From an uncultured Granulicatella sp. (GTDB lineage: Bacteria > Bacillota > Bacilli > Lactobacillales > Aerococcaceae), in NCBI GenBank assembly GCA_900551535.1, contig URWJ01000090.1, positions 1 to 6,189 on the forward strand: DNA of 6,189 nt, read 5' to 3'. Below the pieces are notes generated by a model, which saw only the letters and a list, made by a program, of their open reading frames with translations, did no database searches and was not told the DNA's origin. Shown piece after piece: positions 1-5,614 of this stretch. How positions within the stretch are numbered: position 1 is the stretch's first letter; the number at the start of each line of letters is the position of its first letter. Both the position numbers and the translations under genes were made by a program.

Positions 1-27
1 AGCTTGCAAAGTGTCATCGTGAATCAT

Positions 28-144
28 TTACTGAGTTGGTTCTGTAGAAATACCACTTGTATCTGGTGTTTGCGGTGTCATCACCTTTGGAACTAAATCA
101 ACCGTAAATGTAGTACGGCCGTCACTCCAAGGGACACCATATAC
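28..144 (-). pseudogene. In-frame 38-codon continuation of the surface-protein gene beyond its TGA
   Basis: Reading on in the same frame after the TGA at 145-147 gives 38 codons ending in TAA at 28-30. The stretch includes GVPWSDGRTTFTVDL, which looks like the closing beta-strand part of the small C-terminal domain begun before the stop, and then a Pro/Thr/Ser-rich tail. No ribosome binding site or start codon would let this piece be made alone. A single base change (T to C at 145 on the plus strand) would turn the stop into TGG, giving a WVYSGWVYGVPW context. That this is the lost end of the upstream gene is inference from frame and composition. Confidence 0.6.
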
Positions 145-801
145 TCAACCTGAGTAGACCCAATCTTGCTTGCCTTCTTCAAAGGCTTTTGAAGACTCAT
201 CTAATTGTTTTCTCATATATTCGATAGCCTCTTGGTAAGTTTCAAAATCTTTATTACTATTACCTAACGGAATTAAACGATAAGCTGCAGTCGTCACTTC
301 CGTAGTTTCCGTAGTAGCAACTGTAGAAGTAGACGTTACAACGTCTCTTTGAACAGTCGTTGACTCGGTTGAAGTGACTTCGGCTGATTCCTTTGTTTTT
401 GGCAAGGATTTGTCAGTGGTTGGCGTCTCCTGACTTGCTGCGACAACCGCCTTTGTTTCTTGATTTGGTTTTTCAGGCGCGACTTTCTTTTCCTCTGTGG
501 TTACAGCTTCTGTTGTTGGAGTTTCTACCGTTAATGTGGTCGAAGACTCTTCAGATTTCTTTTGAGCAACTTCTTTTTTTTCTGATTTCTCGGAATGATT
601 TGGAGAATATGACGATGTGGCATCTGTCGTTTGCATTTCTACAACTTGAGTGACTTTTGGCAAAGGACTCAAATCTTGAGATAGCGCATATACTCCAGCA
701 AGCATTGCTAAAGAAAGTCCTAATGTAATCCCTAATTGACTCGCTAACCCCAACGATTTGAAAGCTTCTTGAATTTTAATAAAAATTGTCTTAATCGTCA
801 T
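145..801 (-). CDS. Membrane-anchored Thr/Ser/Glu/Lys-rich extracellular protein, ended early by an in-frame TGA
   Basis: I do not recognise the family. The 218-residue product has a short basic N-terminus and one hydrophobic segment at about residues 23-41, which would act as an uncleaved anchor or signal peptide. A low-complexity linker follows at about 50-172, rich in Thr, Ser, Glu, Lys and Val, typical of a cell-wall-spanning stalk. A compact C-terminal domain begins near 173 (YRLIPLG, then FETYQEAIEYM). There is no LPXTG sorting signal. The ATG at 799-801 is supported by an AAAGGAG site 8 bases upstream and by a good extended -10 promoter. The frame stops at TGA (145-147) directly after WVYSG, but the same frame reads sensibly for another 38 codons to TAA at 28-30. 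The intact protein would therefore be about 257 residues, and this is probably a point-mutated gene or a sequencing error. The role is presumably at the cell surface. The anchor and linker are clear; the function is unknown. Confidence 0.75.
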   Translation of the reverse strand: MTIKTIFIKIQEAFKSLGLASQLGITLGLSLAMLAGVYALSQDLSPLPKVTQVVEMQTTDATSSYSPNHSEKSEKKEVAQKKSEESSTTLTVETPTTEAVTTEEKKVAPEKPNQETKAVVAASQETPTTDKSLPKTKESAEVTSTESTTVQRDVVTSTSTVATTETTEVTTAAYRLIPLGNSNKDFETYQEAIEYMRKQLDESSKAFEEGKQDWVYSG

Positions 802-833
802 TGTTTATTCTCCTTTCCGTTTTTATTTAAACC

Positions 834-862
834 ATTATATCATAAATTTCATCATTTCAGAA
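834..862 (-). promoter_or_regulatory. Promoter of the surface-protein gene
   Basis: On the minus strand there is a perfect extended -10, TGATATAAT (TATAAT at 834-839). A weak -35, TTCTGA (857-862), lies at 17-bp spacing. Transcription would start about 25 bases before the AAAGGAG site, leaving a short untranslated leader. It is the best -10 in the window, so the gene is probably transcribed independently of lrgAB. Confidence 0.6.
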
Positions 863-891
863 CGAAAAAACCATGATATCACAAATTACAT

Positions 892-907
892 TATTGTTAC
901 AACAATA
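892..907. repeat. Perfect inverted repeat upstream of the surface-protein promoter
   Basis: TATTGTT-AC-AACAATA is a perfect 7-2-7 inverted repeat about 30 bp upstream of the -35 of the surface-protein gene. Its position and dyad symmetry fit a binding site for a dimeric regulator. It does not match a consensus I can name with confidence, and AT-rich DNA yields such repeats by chance fairly often. Confidence 0.35.
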
Positions 908-993
908 TTTCTAAGTCATTTGTGAAAAAATTTTTCGGAAAAGAATTCGAATTTTTGGCTATTTTTCAGTAGAACCACTTTATTAAAAATCAT

Positions 994-1013
994 TAAAAAC
1001 AGGCAAATAACCT
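994..1013 (-). terminator. Weak possible terminator after lrgB
   Basis: Eight bases after the lrgB stop, the minus strand carries AGGT-TATTT-GCCT followed by GTTTTTAATGATTTTT. The stem is only 4-5 bp with a wobble pair, so it may be leaky or not a terminator at all. Nothing better is visible before the next promoter. The rest of 802-1021 is AT-rich spacer. Confidence 0.3.
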
Positions 1014-1021
1014 ATTCAATA

Positions 1022-1717
1022 CTATAATAATCCTGCAAAAATCTGAGCCCCTACTAAGGTAATAATCCCTGAGATCACGATAGATAACCCACTCATCGCA
1101 CCTTCGACTTCCCCTAATTGCATGGCACGTGCTGTCCCAATCGCATGGGAAGACGTTCCAATCGCAATCCCTTTTGCAACAGGATGCGTAATTCCTGTTA
1201 CCTTACAGATAATTTCACAGAACATATTTCCTAGAACCCCTGTCAGGATAATCACCGCTACAGTAATTGTCACATAGCCACCTGCCTCTTGAGACAAGCC
1301 CATTCCAATGGCAGTCGTAATGGATTTTGGCAATAAGGTTACGTATTCTTCGTGCGTTAATTGGAAAAGTAATGATAACACCCAAACCGTAAATAGACTC
1401 GTCAATACCCCTGCACTAATTCCTGCAAAGATAGCGCCTTTATGCTTTTTCAATTGCTCGATTTGTTGATACAACGGAATCGCTAAGCAGACCGTTGCGG
1501 GCGTCAATAAATAGCTTAGATTATCTGCACTCGCATAATAGCTATCGTAGTCGATATTAAAGGCATTTAATACGATAATGACGAAAATAATCGCTACAAG
1601 CAGCGGATTGAAGATTGGCCATTTGTATCGATCACGTAAAAATACGCCAATTTCAAAGCCGATAATACTAATCACGAGCCCGATTGTTGCTGTATTAAGA
1701 ACGAGTTGATTCACCAT
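1022..1717 (-). CDS. lrgB: LrgB/CidB-family membrane protein
   Basis: This is the larger partner of the LrgAB/CidAB membrane system. Family members have been linked to control of murein hydrolase activity and cell death, and in some Bacillus and Streptococcus species to pyruvate transport. The 231-residue length is normal. The protein is almost wholly hydrophobic, with several membrane segments. Family-type motifs are visible: LTPATVCLAIPLYQQ at 71-85, LPKSITTAIGMGLSQEAGG at 129-147, and GTSSHAIGTARA at 187-198. The ATG at 1715-1717 follows AAAGGAG with six bases between. Its start lies 23 bases inside the end of lrgA in another frame, which points to a shared mRNA and translational coupling. 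Choosing Lrg over Cid is a naming convention, since the two pairs cannot be separated from this sequence alone. Which substrate, if any, it carries here is unknown. Confidence 0.92.
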   Translation of the reverse strand: MVNQLVLNTATIGLVISIIGFEIGVFLRDRYKWPIFNPLLVAIIFVIIVLNAFNIDYDSYYASADNLSYLLTPATVCLAIPLYQQIEQLKKHKGAIFAGISAGVLTSLFTVWVLSLLFQLTHEEYVTLLPKSITTAIGMGLSQEAGGYVTITVAVIILTGVLGNMFCEIICKVTGITHPVAKGIAIGTSSHAIGTARAMQLGEVEGAMSGLSIVISGIITLVGAQIFAGLL

Positions 1718-2066
1718 CTTGGGCTCCTTTCTCGAGAACGTATTGCGTTACTTTTCCCGAAACAATCATCACTACAAATGTTGTAATAATCGTAATGATA
1801 GATACTGGCAGAATAATACGATGCAATTGATCCCATGATTCGATAATTCCTACGGCAGCTGGGATAAACATTAACGACATAATCTCGATTAAAAACGTCC
1901 CTGCTTGGTACACTTTTTCAATTTTAACAACACCCGTCATTAATAAAGCCATCATTAAGACAAGTCCATAGATGCTTGCTGGAATTGGAAGGGGGATGTA
2001 ATATTTCATGATTTCACCAATACAGGTCACAATCATAATCCAGCCAAACTGCTTAAAATATTTCAT
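1695..2066 (-). CDS. lrgA: LrgA/CidA-family holin-like membrane protein
   Basis: This is the small holin-like partner of LrgB. It has 123 residues and four predicted membrane segments, at about 7-24, 30-47, 60-78 and 83-103, with a charged C-terminal tail. The LPIPASIYGL stretch near residues 26-35 corresponds to the family signature, and IEIMSLMFIPAAVGII (61-76) is also typical. I chose the ATG at 2064-2066 because AAAGGAG lies five bases before it and the protein then begins MKYFKQFG. An in-frame ATG 11 codons upstream (2097-2099) has no ribosome binding site and sits in the leader. The gene overlaps lrgB by 23 bases and the two should act together. Family roles are autolysis control and pyruvate transport; neither is shown by the sequence itself. 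Confidence 0.9.
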   Translation of the reverse strand: MKYFKQFGWIMIVTCIGEIMKYYIPLPIPASIYGLVLMMALLMTGVVKIEKVYQAGTFLIEIMSLMFIPAAVGIIESWDQLHRIILPVSIITIITTFVVMIVSGKVTQYVLEKGAQDGESTRS

Positions 2067-2081
2067 TAGATCTCCTTTAGT

Positions 2082-2171
2082 AAAAAACACCCCATTCAAG
2101 CCATGCTCGAATCGCGTGCAGGTCTCTTTCGTCTATAACATTCAGTCTGGAAAAGCTCTCTCTTCCAACTT
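2082..2171 (-). promoter_or_regulatory. Hairpin-bearing 5' leader of lrgAB
   Basis: The leader from the inferred start near 2171 to the lrgA ATG is about 105 nt, long for a simple untranslated region. On the minus strand it contains an 8-bp hairpin TGGAAGAG-AGAG-CTTTTCCA (2148-2167) and a second 8-bp hairpin ATTCGAGC-ATG-GCTTGAAT (2094-2112). After the second comes GGGGTG and six Ts (2082-2087). The gap between stem and T-run makes it a poor standard terminator, but it could be a pause or attenuation site. I do not recognise a known riboswitch or T-box. Confidence 0.4.
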
Positions 2172-2177
2172 GCCCTC

Positions 2178-2206
2178 ATAGTATATTCAAATGTACGGAA
2201 AGTCAA
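2178..2206 (-). promoter_or_regulatory. Promoter of lrgAB
   Basis: On the minus strand TTGACT (2201-2206) is a near-consensus -35. At 17-bp spacing is TACTAT (2178-2183); an overlapping TATACT (2180-2185) is a better -10 but at 15 bp. Transcription would begin near 2171. The stretch lies between the lysS terminator and lrgA, where a promoter is needed. Confidence 0.55.
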
Positions 2207-2277
2207 CTACAACCCTGTGAACATTTGTTACTTTTAGTGTTCTAAATCTGTCCTGTTTACGTGAATCACTTTTCGAA

Positions 2278-2326
2278 ATTATCATATATGATAATTATCA
2301 AATATGATAATTCCATATTTGGTAAT
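2278..2326. repeat. Three AT-rich palindromes at exact 16-bp spacing
   Basis: Three related palindromes begin at 2278, 2294 and 2310. They are ATTATCATATATGATAAT (perfect dyad), ATTATCAAATATGATAAT (one mismatched pair) and ATTCCATATTTGGTAAT (diverged). Neighbours share their ends, so the junction TGATAATTATCA (2289-2300) is itself a perfect palindrome. The array lies about 70 bp upstream of the lrgAB -35 and just beyond the lysS terminator, so it is not coding. It looks like a tandem operator for a dimeric regulator. The half-site resembles the Fur-type TGATAAT, but the 7-1-7 spacing of that box is absent. The regulator is unknown. Confidence 0.55.
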
Positions 2327-2333
2327 TGCGGTT

Positions 2334-2376
2334 AAATAAAAAGCACCCCGTCTAAGGCGAACCTTAAACGGGGCAC
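2334..2376 (-). terminator. Rho-independent terminator of lysS
   Basis: Twelve bases after the lysS stop, the minus strand forms a 15-bp stem (GTGCCCCGTTTAAGG with CCTTAGACGGGGTGC, three G-T wobbles) closed by a TTCG loop. It is followed by TTTTTATTT. This is a strong intrinsic terminator and separates lysS from lrgAB. Confidence 0.93.
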
Positions 2377-2387
2377 TAAATTCAATA

Positions 2388-3893
2388 TTAGTCTAAGTTT
2401 TTCATCGTTGGGAATAATAGGACGTTACGGATTGATTGGCTGTTTGTTAGTAACATAACTAAACGGTCAATTCCGATACCTACCCCACCCGTTGGAGATA
2501 AACCATATTCCAACGCTTGGATGAAGTCTTCATCATGTGGATGCGCTTCGTCGTTCCCAGCAGATTTTTCTTCTACTTGTTTCATGAAACGTTCACGTTG
2601 ATCGATTGGGTCTGTTAACTCCGTGAAGCCATTTCCGTACTCTTTTGTACAGATGAAGCATTCGAAACGATCTGTGAAGCGTGGGTCTTCATCGTTTTTA
2701 CGGGCTAATGGAGATACTTCCACTGGATGTCCGTAGATAAATGTTGGTTGAATCAATGTTTCTTCAACGAATGTTTCGAAGAATTCATTCACGATATGGC
2801 CGAATGTCATTGAATCTTCGACTTTCACGCCTTTTTCTTTCGCGATAGCGCGTGCTTCTTCGTCTGTCATATGTGGCCAGAAGTCAACACCTGTTACTTC
2901 TTTAATCGCATCGACCATATGAATTCTCTTCCATGGAGCTTTTAATTCTACTTCATGTTCGCCATAAGGAACTAATGTTGTTCCTAATACTCTCTTGGCA
3001 ACGTCTGAGATGATTCCTTCTGTTAAATCCATGACATCTTTGTAGTCTGTGTAAGCTGTATAGATTTCGATTGAAGTAAATTCAGGGTTGTGAGTTGTAT
3101 CGATACCTTCGTTACGGAAAACACGTCCGATTTCGTATACACGTTCCATCCCACCTACTACTAAACGTTTTAAGTGTAACTCAGTAGCGATACGCATGTA
3201 TAATTCCATATCTAACGCATTGTGGTGTGTGATAAATGGACGAGCATTTGCCCCACCCGCTAATGTGTGTAGTACTGGAGTTTCAACTTCTAAGTAATCA
3301 CGTTCGTCTAAGTAACGACGGATTTCACGGATGATTTTACTACGTGTAACGAAACGGTCAAAGCTTTCGCGGTTACTGATTAAGTCTAAGTAACGTTGAC
3401 GGTATTGTTGTTCTACGTTTGTTAATCCGTGATATTTATCAGGAAGTGGACGAAGCGCTTTTGTTAAATGAACGAATTGCTCTGCTTTAACAGATAACTC
3501 ACCAGTGTTTGTGACCATGACAGTCCCTACAACACCAACGATGTCTCCTAAGTCTGCTTTTGTGAAGACTTCGTACGCATCATCTCCAACAGCATCTTTA
3601 CGCACGTAAATTTGGATTTGGCCTTTGCCGTCTTGGATGTGGGCAAAACCAGCTTTCCCTTTTCCACGTTTTGTCATCATACGTCCAGCAATTTGAACAG
3701 TTACAGGCTCTTGCTCAGCAAGTGATTCCTTTGTAGCTCCTTCAAATTGTTTGTGGATTTCTTCAGTTGTATTTTTTTGTTTGAAGCCAGTACCGAAAGG
3801 ATCGATTCCTTTTTCGCGTAATTGACTCATTTTTTCACGACGAACTTGTAATTGGTCATTTAATGTTTCTTGTGTTTCTACTTCGAAAGACAC
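2388..3893 (-). CDS. lysS: Lysyl-tRNA synthetase, class II
   Basis: This enzyme charges tRNA-Lys with lysine, using ATP, in the cytoplasm. The 501-residue length is normal. An N-terminal helix leads into the anticodon-binding OB fold at about 65-145. The class II catalytic core follows: motif 1 around 186-208 (ending YLEVETPVL), motif 2 at 257-272 (RVFRNEGIDTTHNPEF), and motif 3 at 472-482 (GIGIDRLVMLL). The lysine-pocket segment reads EYGNGFTELTDP at 418-429. It keeps the conserved Asn421, Phe423 and Glu425, with Gly around the Asn as in E. coli LysS rather than the Ala seen in B. subtilis. The start is GTG (3891-3893) with GGAGG seven bases upstream; an in-frame stop further upstream rules out an earlier start. 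It has its own promoter and a strong terminator and lies 94 bases after dusB. No T-box is visible. Confidence 0.98.
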   Translation of the reverse strand: MSFEVETQETLNDQLQVRREKMSQLREKGIDPFGTGFKQKNTTEEIHKQFEGATKESLAEQEPVTVQIAGRMMTKRGKGKAGFAHIQDGKGQIQIYVRKDAVGDDAYEVFTKADLGDIVGVVGTVMVTNTGELSVKAEQFVHLTKALRPLPDKYHGLTNVEQQYRQRYLDLISNRESFDRFVTRSKIIREIRRYLDERDYLEVETPVLHTLAGGANARPFITHHNALDMELYMRIATELHLKRLVVGGMERVYEIGRVFRNEGIDTTHNPEFTSIEIYTAYTDYKDVMDLTEGIISDVAKRVLGTTLVPYGEHEVELKAPWKRIHMVDAIKEVTGVDFWPHMTDEEARAIAKEKGVKVEDSMTFGHIVNEFFETFVEETLIQPTFIYGHPVEVSPLARKNDEDPRFTDRFECFICTKEYGNGFTELTDPIDQRERFMKQVEEKSAGNDEAHPHDEDFIQALEYGLSPTGGVGIGIDRLVMLLTNSQSIRNVLLFPTMKNLD

Positions 3894-3928
3894 GTTTGTT
3901 CCTCCTTTGAACGCTGCTTATTCTTCAT
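3878..3928 (-). CDS. Possible 16-residue upstream ORF overlapping the lysS start
   Basis: An ATG at 3926-3928, with AAGGAG four bases before it, opens a 16-codon frame (MKNKQRSKEEQTCLSK) ending in TAG at 3878-3880. It runs in a different frame, across the lysS ribosome binding site and 16 bases into lysS. Four of its 16 residues are Lys. From the predicted lysS promoter the transcript would start at or inside its AAGGAG site, so it would be translated well only on mRNA coming from dusB. It may be chance, because AGGAGG-type sequences encode Lys and Glu. Confidence 0.25.
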   Translation of the reverse strand: MKNKQRSKEEQTCLSK

Positions 3929-3938
3929 AACTCTCCTT

Positions 3939-3967
3939 ATTGTACCAAAAGAAGAGGCTTTATTGAA
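3939..3967 (-). promoter_or_regulatory. Promoter of lysS
   Basis: On the minus strand the extended -10 TGGTACAAT (TACAAT at 3939-3944) has a -35 TTCAAT (3962-3967) at 17-bp spacing. The same TGGTACAATAA core occurs at the dusB promoter. The start would be near 3932, about 40 bases before the GTG. Confidence 0.6.
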
Positions 3968-3977
3968 AGTATTTCAA
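3963..3977. repeat. Inverted repeat over the lysS -35
   Basis: TTGAAA-GTA-TTTCAA is a perfect 6-3-6 dyad that covers most of the predicted lysS -35 and lies just after the dusB stop. It could be a repressor site. As an RNA hairpin it is A/U-rich with no following U-run, so it is not a good dusB terminator. Confidence 0.35.
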
Positions 3978-3987
3978 GGCTTTTTGC

Positions 3988-5004
3988 TTAAATTTCTGCC
4001 AAGCGTTGTTTTTGACGTTCTTCACGTTCTAAATGTTCGACCACGAATTGGTCTAATAACGCTTCTACGGTTTGTAAATTCTCAGCTTCGTTAATGGCTA
4101 CTTTTGTTTTAGAAGCACGTGGCACGCCTTTTAAGTAGTAGCCTGCAAGCTTGCGGAATTCTTTTGTTGCGACCGCTTCACCCTTAAGGTTCGCAAGTCG
4201 TTGTAAGTGTAATTTCGCAATTTCGATTTTCTCTGGAACGGTATTTTCAGGAAGCAATTCGCCTGTTTCTAAATAATGAACTGTTTGACGAATCATCCAT
4301 GGGTTTGCTAAGGCTGCACGTCCAATCATAACGCCATCCACGCCTGCAATATCAATCATACGTTTGGCATCTTCTGGAGAGCGAACGTCCCCATTCCCGA
4401 TTAAAGGAATGCGCGTTAAGTTCTTCTTCACCTCTCCTAGGATTTCCCAGTCGGCTTTCCCGTCATACATTTGCACACGTGTACGCCCATGCATCGCAAC
4501 GGCGCTCGCACCGGCACGTTCTGCAGCGAGGGCATTTTCAACCGCATATAAATGCTCGTGATCCCACCCTGTACGCATCTTCACGGTCACAGGCTTATCG
4601 ACTGCGTCTACAACCGCCGCTACCATTTCGTATACTTTATTTGGATCGAGTAACCATTTCGCTCCGGCTTCTGCCTTAATCACTTTGTTTACAGGGCATC
4701 CCATGTTGATATCGATAATCGCCGCTTCTGTATTTTCAGCAACGTATTTGGCCGCTTCGACTAAAGTATCTTTATTTCCGCCCATGATTTGAACGCTTAG
4801 TGGATACTCGTTTGGCTCGATATGAAGCATGCTTAATGTTTTCTCATTACGAAATTGAATTCCTTTGTCGCTGATCATTTCGCAAACGACTAAACCGGCA
4901 CCGAATTCTTTTACAGTAACACGGAAAGCAGAGTTCGAAATCCCAGCCATCGGGGCCACAACTACGCTATTGTCAATTTGAATATCTCCAATTTTGAAAC
5001 TCAT
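3988..5004 (-). CDS. dusB: tRNA-dihydrouridine synthase, DusB-like
   Basis: This FMN enzyme reduces specific uridines in tRNA to dihydrouridine, using NADPH. The product is 338 residues, the normal size. An N-terminal TIM-barrel catalytic domain shows the FMN-binding APMAG (17-21) and NMGCPVNKV (101-109) with the catalytic Cys103. HGRTRVQMYDGKADW (172-186), GNGDV (203-207) and the phosphate-binding GRAA (228-231) follow. A helical tRNA-binding domain follows from about 240, and the tail is charged. I chose the ATG at 5002-5004 because AAAGGAG lies six bases before it and MSFKIGDI is a typical start; an in-frame TTG six codons upstream overlaps that site and is unlikely. The gene has its own promoter and a structured leader. 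With no good terminator after it, read-through into lysS is likely. In many Firmicutes this gene lies next to lysS, which supports the call. Confidence 0.95.
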   Translation of the reverse strand: MSFKIGDIQIDNSVVVAPMAGISNSAFRVTVKEFGAGLVVCEMISDKGIQFRNEKTLSMLHIEPNEYPLSVQIMGGNKDTLVEAAKYVAENTEAAIIDINMGCPVNKVIKAEAGAKWLLDPNKVYEMVAAVVDAVDKPVTVKMRTGWDHEHLYAVENALAAERAGASAVAMHGRTRVQMYDGKADWEILGEVKKNLTRIPLIGNGDVRSPEDAKRMIDIAGVDGVMIGRAALANPWMIRQTVHYLETGELLPENTVPEKIEIAKLHLQRLANLKGEAVATKEFRKLAGYYLKGVPRASKTKVAINEAENLQTVEALLDQFVVEHLEREERQKQRLAEI

Positions 5005-5038
5005 TTTAATCTCCTTTTTCAATCTTTAAATCGTCTAT

Positions 5039-5123
5039 TAAGTGAACGACTTTTTCTAAATCAATCGAAAAGCACGAGCTGCATCACCAATAGTGAGTGC
5101 GACTCGTGCGCTAAGTTCACTTA
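5039..5123 (-). ncRNA. Structured 5' leader of dusB, possible cis-regulatory RNA
   Basis: The minus-strand RNA can fold into a three-way junction. A 9-bp closing stem pairs TAAGTGAAC (5115-5123) with GTTCACTTA (5039-5047). A long hairpin has GCACGAG (5103-5109) with CTCGTGC (5072-5078), continued by GCA-c-TCAC (5093-5100) with GTGATGC (5081-5087) around a TATTG loop. A small hairpin TTTTC (5067-5071) with GAAAA (5052-5056) abuts it. The fold begins about 8 nt after the predicted start and ends about 20 nt before the dusB ribosome binding site. I do not recognise a known class. The long hairpin followed by TTTT could also act as an attenuator. Confidence 0.5.
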
Positions 5124-5135
5124 TTTCTTGCCGGA

Positions 5136-5300
5136 TTATTGTACCATAACCCGCGCTATCTTGCATTTGTTTCCCCTTATTAAAGGAGTCTCATCGAAAG
5201 CAGCCAGAACATAATGAGGAATCCACATCAAGACAGTAGCGACCTTATGCATTTTTACTAATCCTGGTTGTTTTTCAAAACGACTCGTTTCCAGTAACAT
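5136..5300 (-). CDS. Short hypothetical ORF, possibly a truncated membrane-protein gene
   Basis: I do not recognise this gene. From the ATG at 5298-5300 it encodes 54 residues: a polar N-terminus (LETSRFEKQPGLVK), one hydrophobic stretch (VATVLMWIPHYVLAAF) and a basic tail. AGGAGG lies only three bases before this ATG, and another ATG at 5301-5303 abuts it. A TTG at 5322-5324 would overlap the stop of the preceding gene (TTGA) and give 62 residues, so the start is uncertain. The stretch LMWIPHYVL loosely resembles LMWFGLVPQWIF in the neighbouring 92-residue protein, with a three-residue gap. It may be a decayed relative that lost its later membrane segments. Its stop overlaps the dusB -10. 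It could be a small real gene or non-coding. Confidence 0.4.
   Translation of the reverse strand: MLLETSRFEKQPGLVKMHKVATVLMWIPHYVLAAFDETPLIRGNKCKIARVMVQ
5138..5166 (-). promoter_or_regulatory. Promoter of dusB
   Basis: On the minus strand the extended -10 TGGTACAAT (TACAAT at 5138-5143) has only a poor -35, ATGCAA (5161-5166), at 17-bp spacing. The extended TG would compensate. The start falls near 5131, just before the structured leader. The -10 overlaps the stop codon of the preceding short ORF. Confidence 0.55.
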
Positions 5301-5320
5301 CATCCTCCTAAACCTTTTTA

Positions 5321-5599
5321 TCAATATCTAATGACTCCAGTGAAGAGCAATAACAAAAAGATGAGCCAAGCACCTGTAAGAAGTAGCTGCCACCAAGTAT
5401 CTTTAACCGATTTTTCTTCGAGTGCAATGAAAACATACATCATGAAACTCACAAACGTCATAATCATGAGAATCGGCATGATGAAGATGGCAATCAACAG
5501 TCCTCCTGGGACGCCACGACTGGTCATGAAAATCCATTGTGGCACTAATCCAAACCACATCAAGGCTTCTGCAATACTTTTTGCTTTCTCTAGTTTCAT
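5321..5599 (-). CDS. Hypothetical small membrane protein (three segments)
   Basis: The family is not recognised. The product has 92 residues with three likely membrane segments at about 8-25, 32-60 and 69-89. Short charged stretches separate them: SRG near 27-29, and EEKSVKD at 61-67. The ATG at 5597-5599 follows GGAGG with six bases between. It starts 15 bases after the stop of the 156-residue membrane-protein gene, with no terminator between, so the two are surely co-transcribed. There is no catalytic motif, so a role as a membrane subunit or accessory protein would be inference only. The gene ends in TGA at 5321-5323. Confidence 0.8.
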   Translation of the reverse strand: MKLEKAKSIAEALMWFGLVPQWIFMTSRGVPGGLLIAIFIMPILMIMTFVSFMMYVFIALEEKSVKDTWWQLLLTGAWLIFLLLLFTGVIRY

Positions 5600-5614
5600 G
5601 AAAGACCTCCAACA

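Noticed and set aside
393..653. Plus-strand open frame of 86 codons
   Set aside because: It lies wholly antisense to the Thr/Ser-rich linker, has no ribosome binding site, and its Leu/Phe-rich product reflects the complement of repetitive codons.
2064..2099. Longer lrgA starting at the ATG at 2097-2099
   Set aside because: This ATG has no ribosome binding site and overlaps a leader hairpin. The ATG at 2064-2066 has AAAGGAG at ideal spacing and gives a typical LrgA N-terminus.
2278..2326. Fur/PerR-type box
   Set aside because: The half-site TGATAAT looks Fur-like, but the 7-1-7 arrangement is missing and lrgAB is not an expected iron-regulated operon. Kept only as an unassigned operator array.
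3895..3987. T-box or lysine riboswitch before lysS
   Set aside because: The gap is under 100 nt, has no T-box sequence and no large folded domain, and contains a promoter close to the gene.
5002..5022. Longer dusB starting at the TTG at 5020-5022
   Set aside because: The extra residues are encoded by the AAAGGAG ribosome binding site of the ATG at 5002-5004, which is the better start.
5160..5190. Hairpin CTCCTT-TAAT-AAGGGG as a terminator before dusB
   Set aside because: The 6-bp stem is not followed by a U-run on the minus strand, so it is not a convincing intrinsic terminator.
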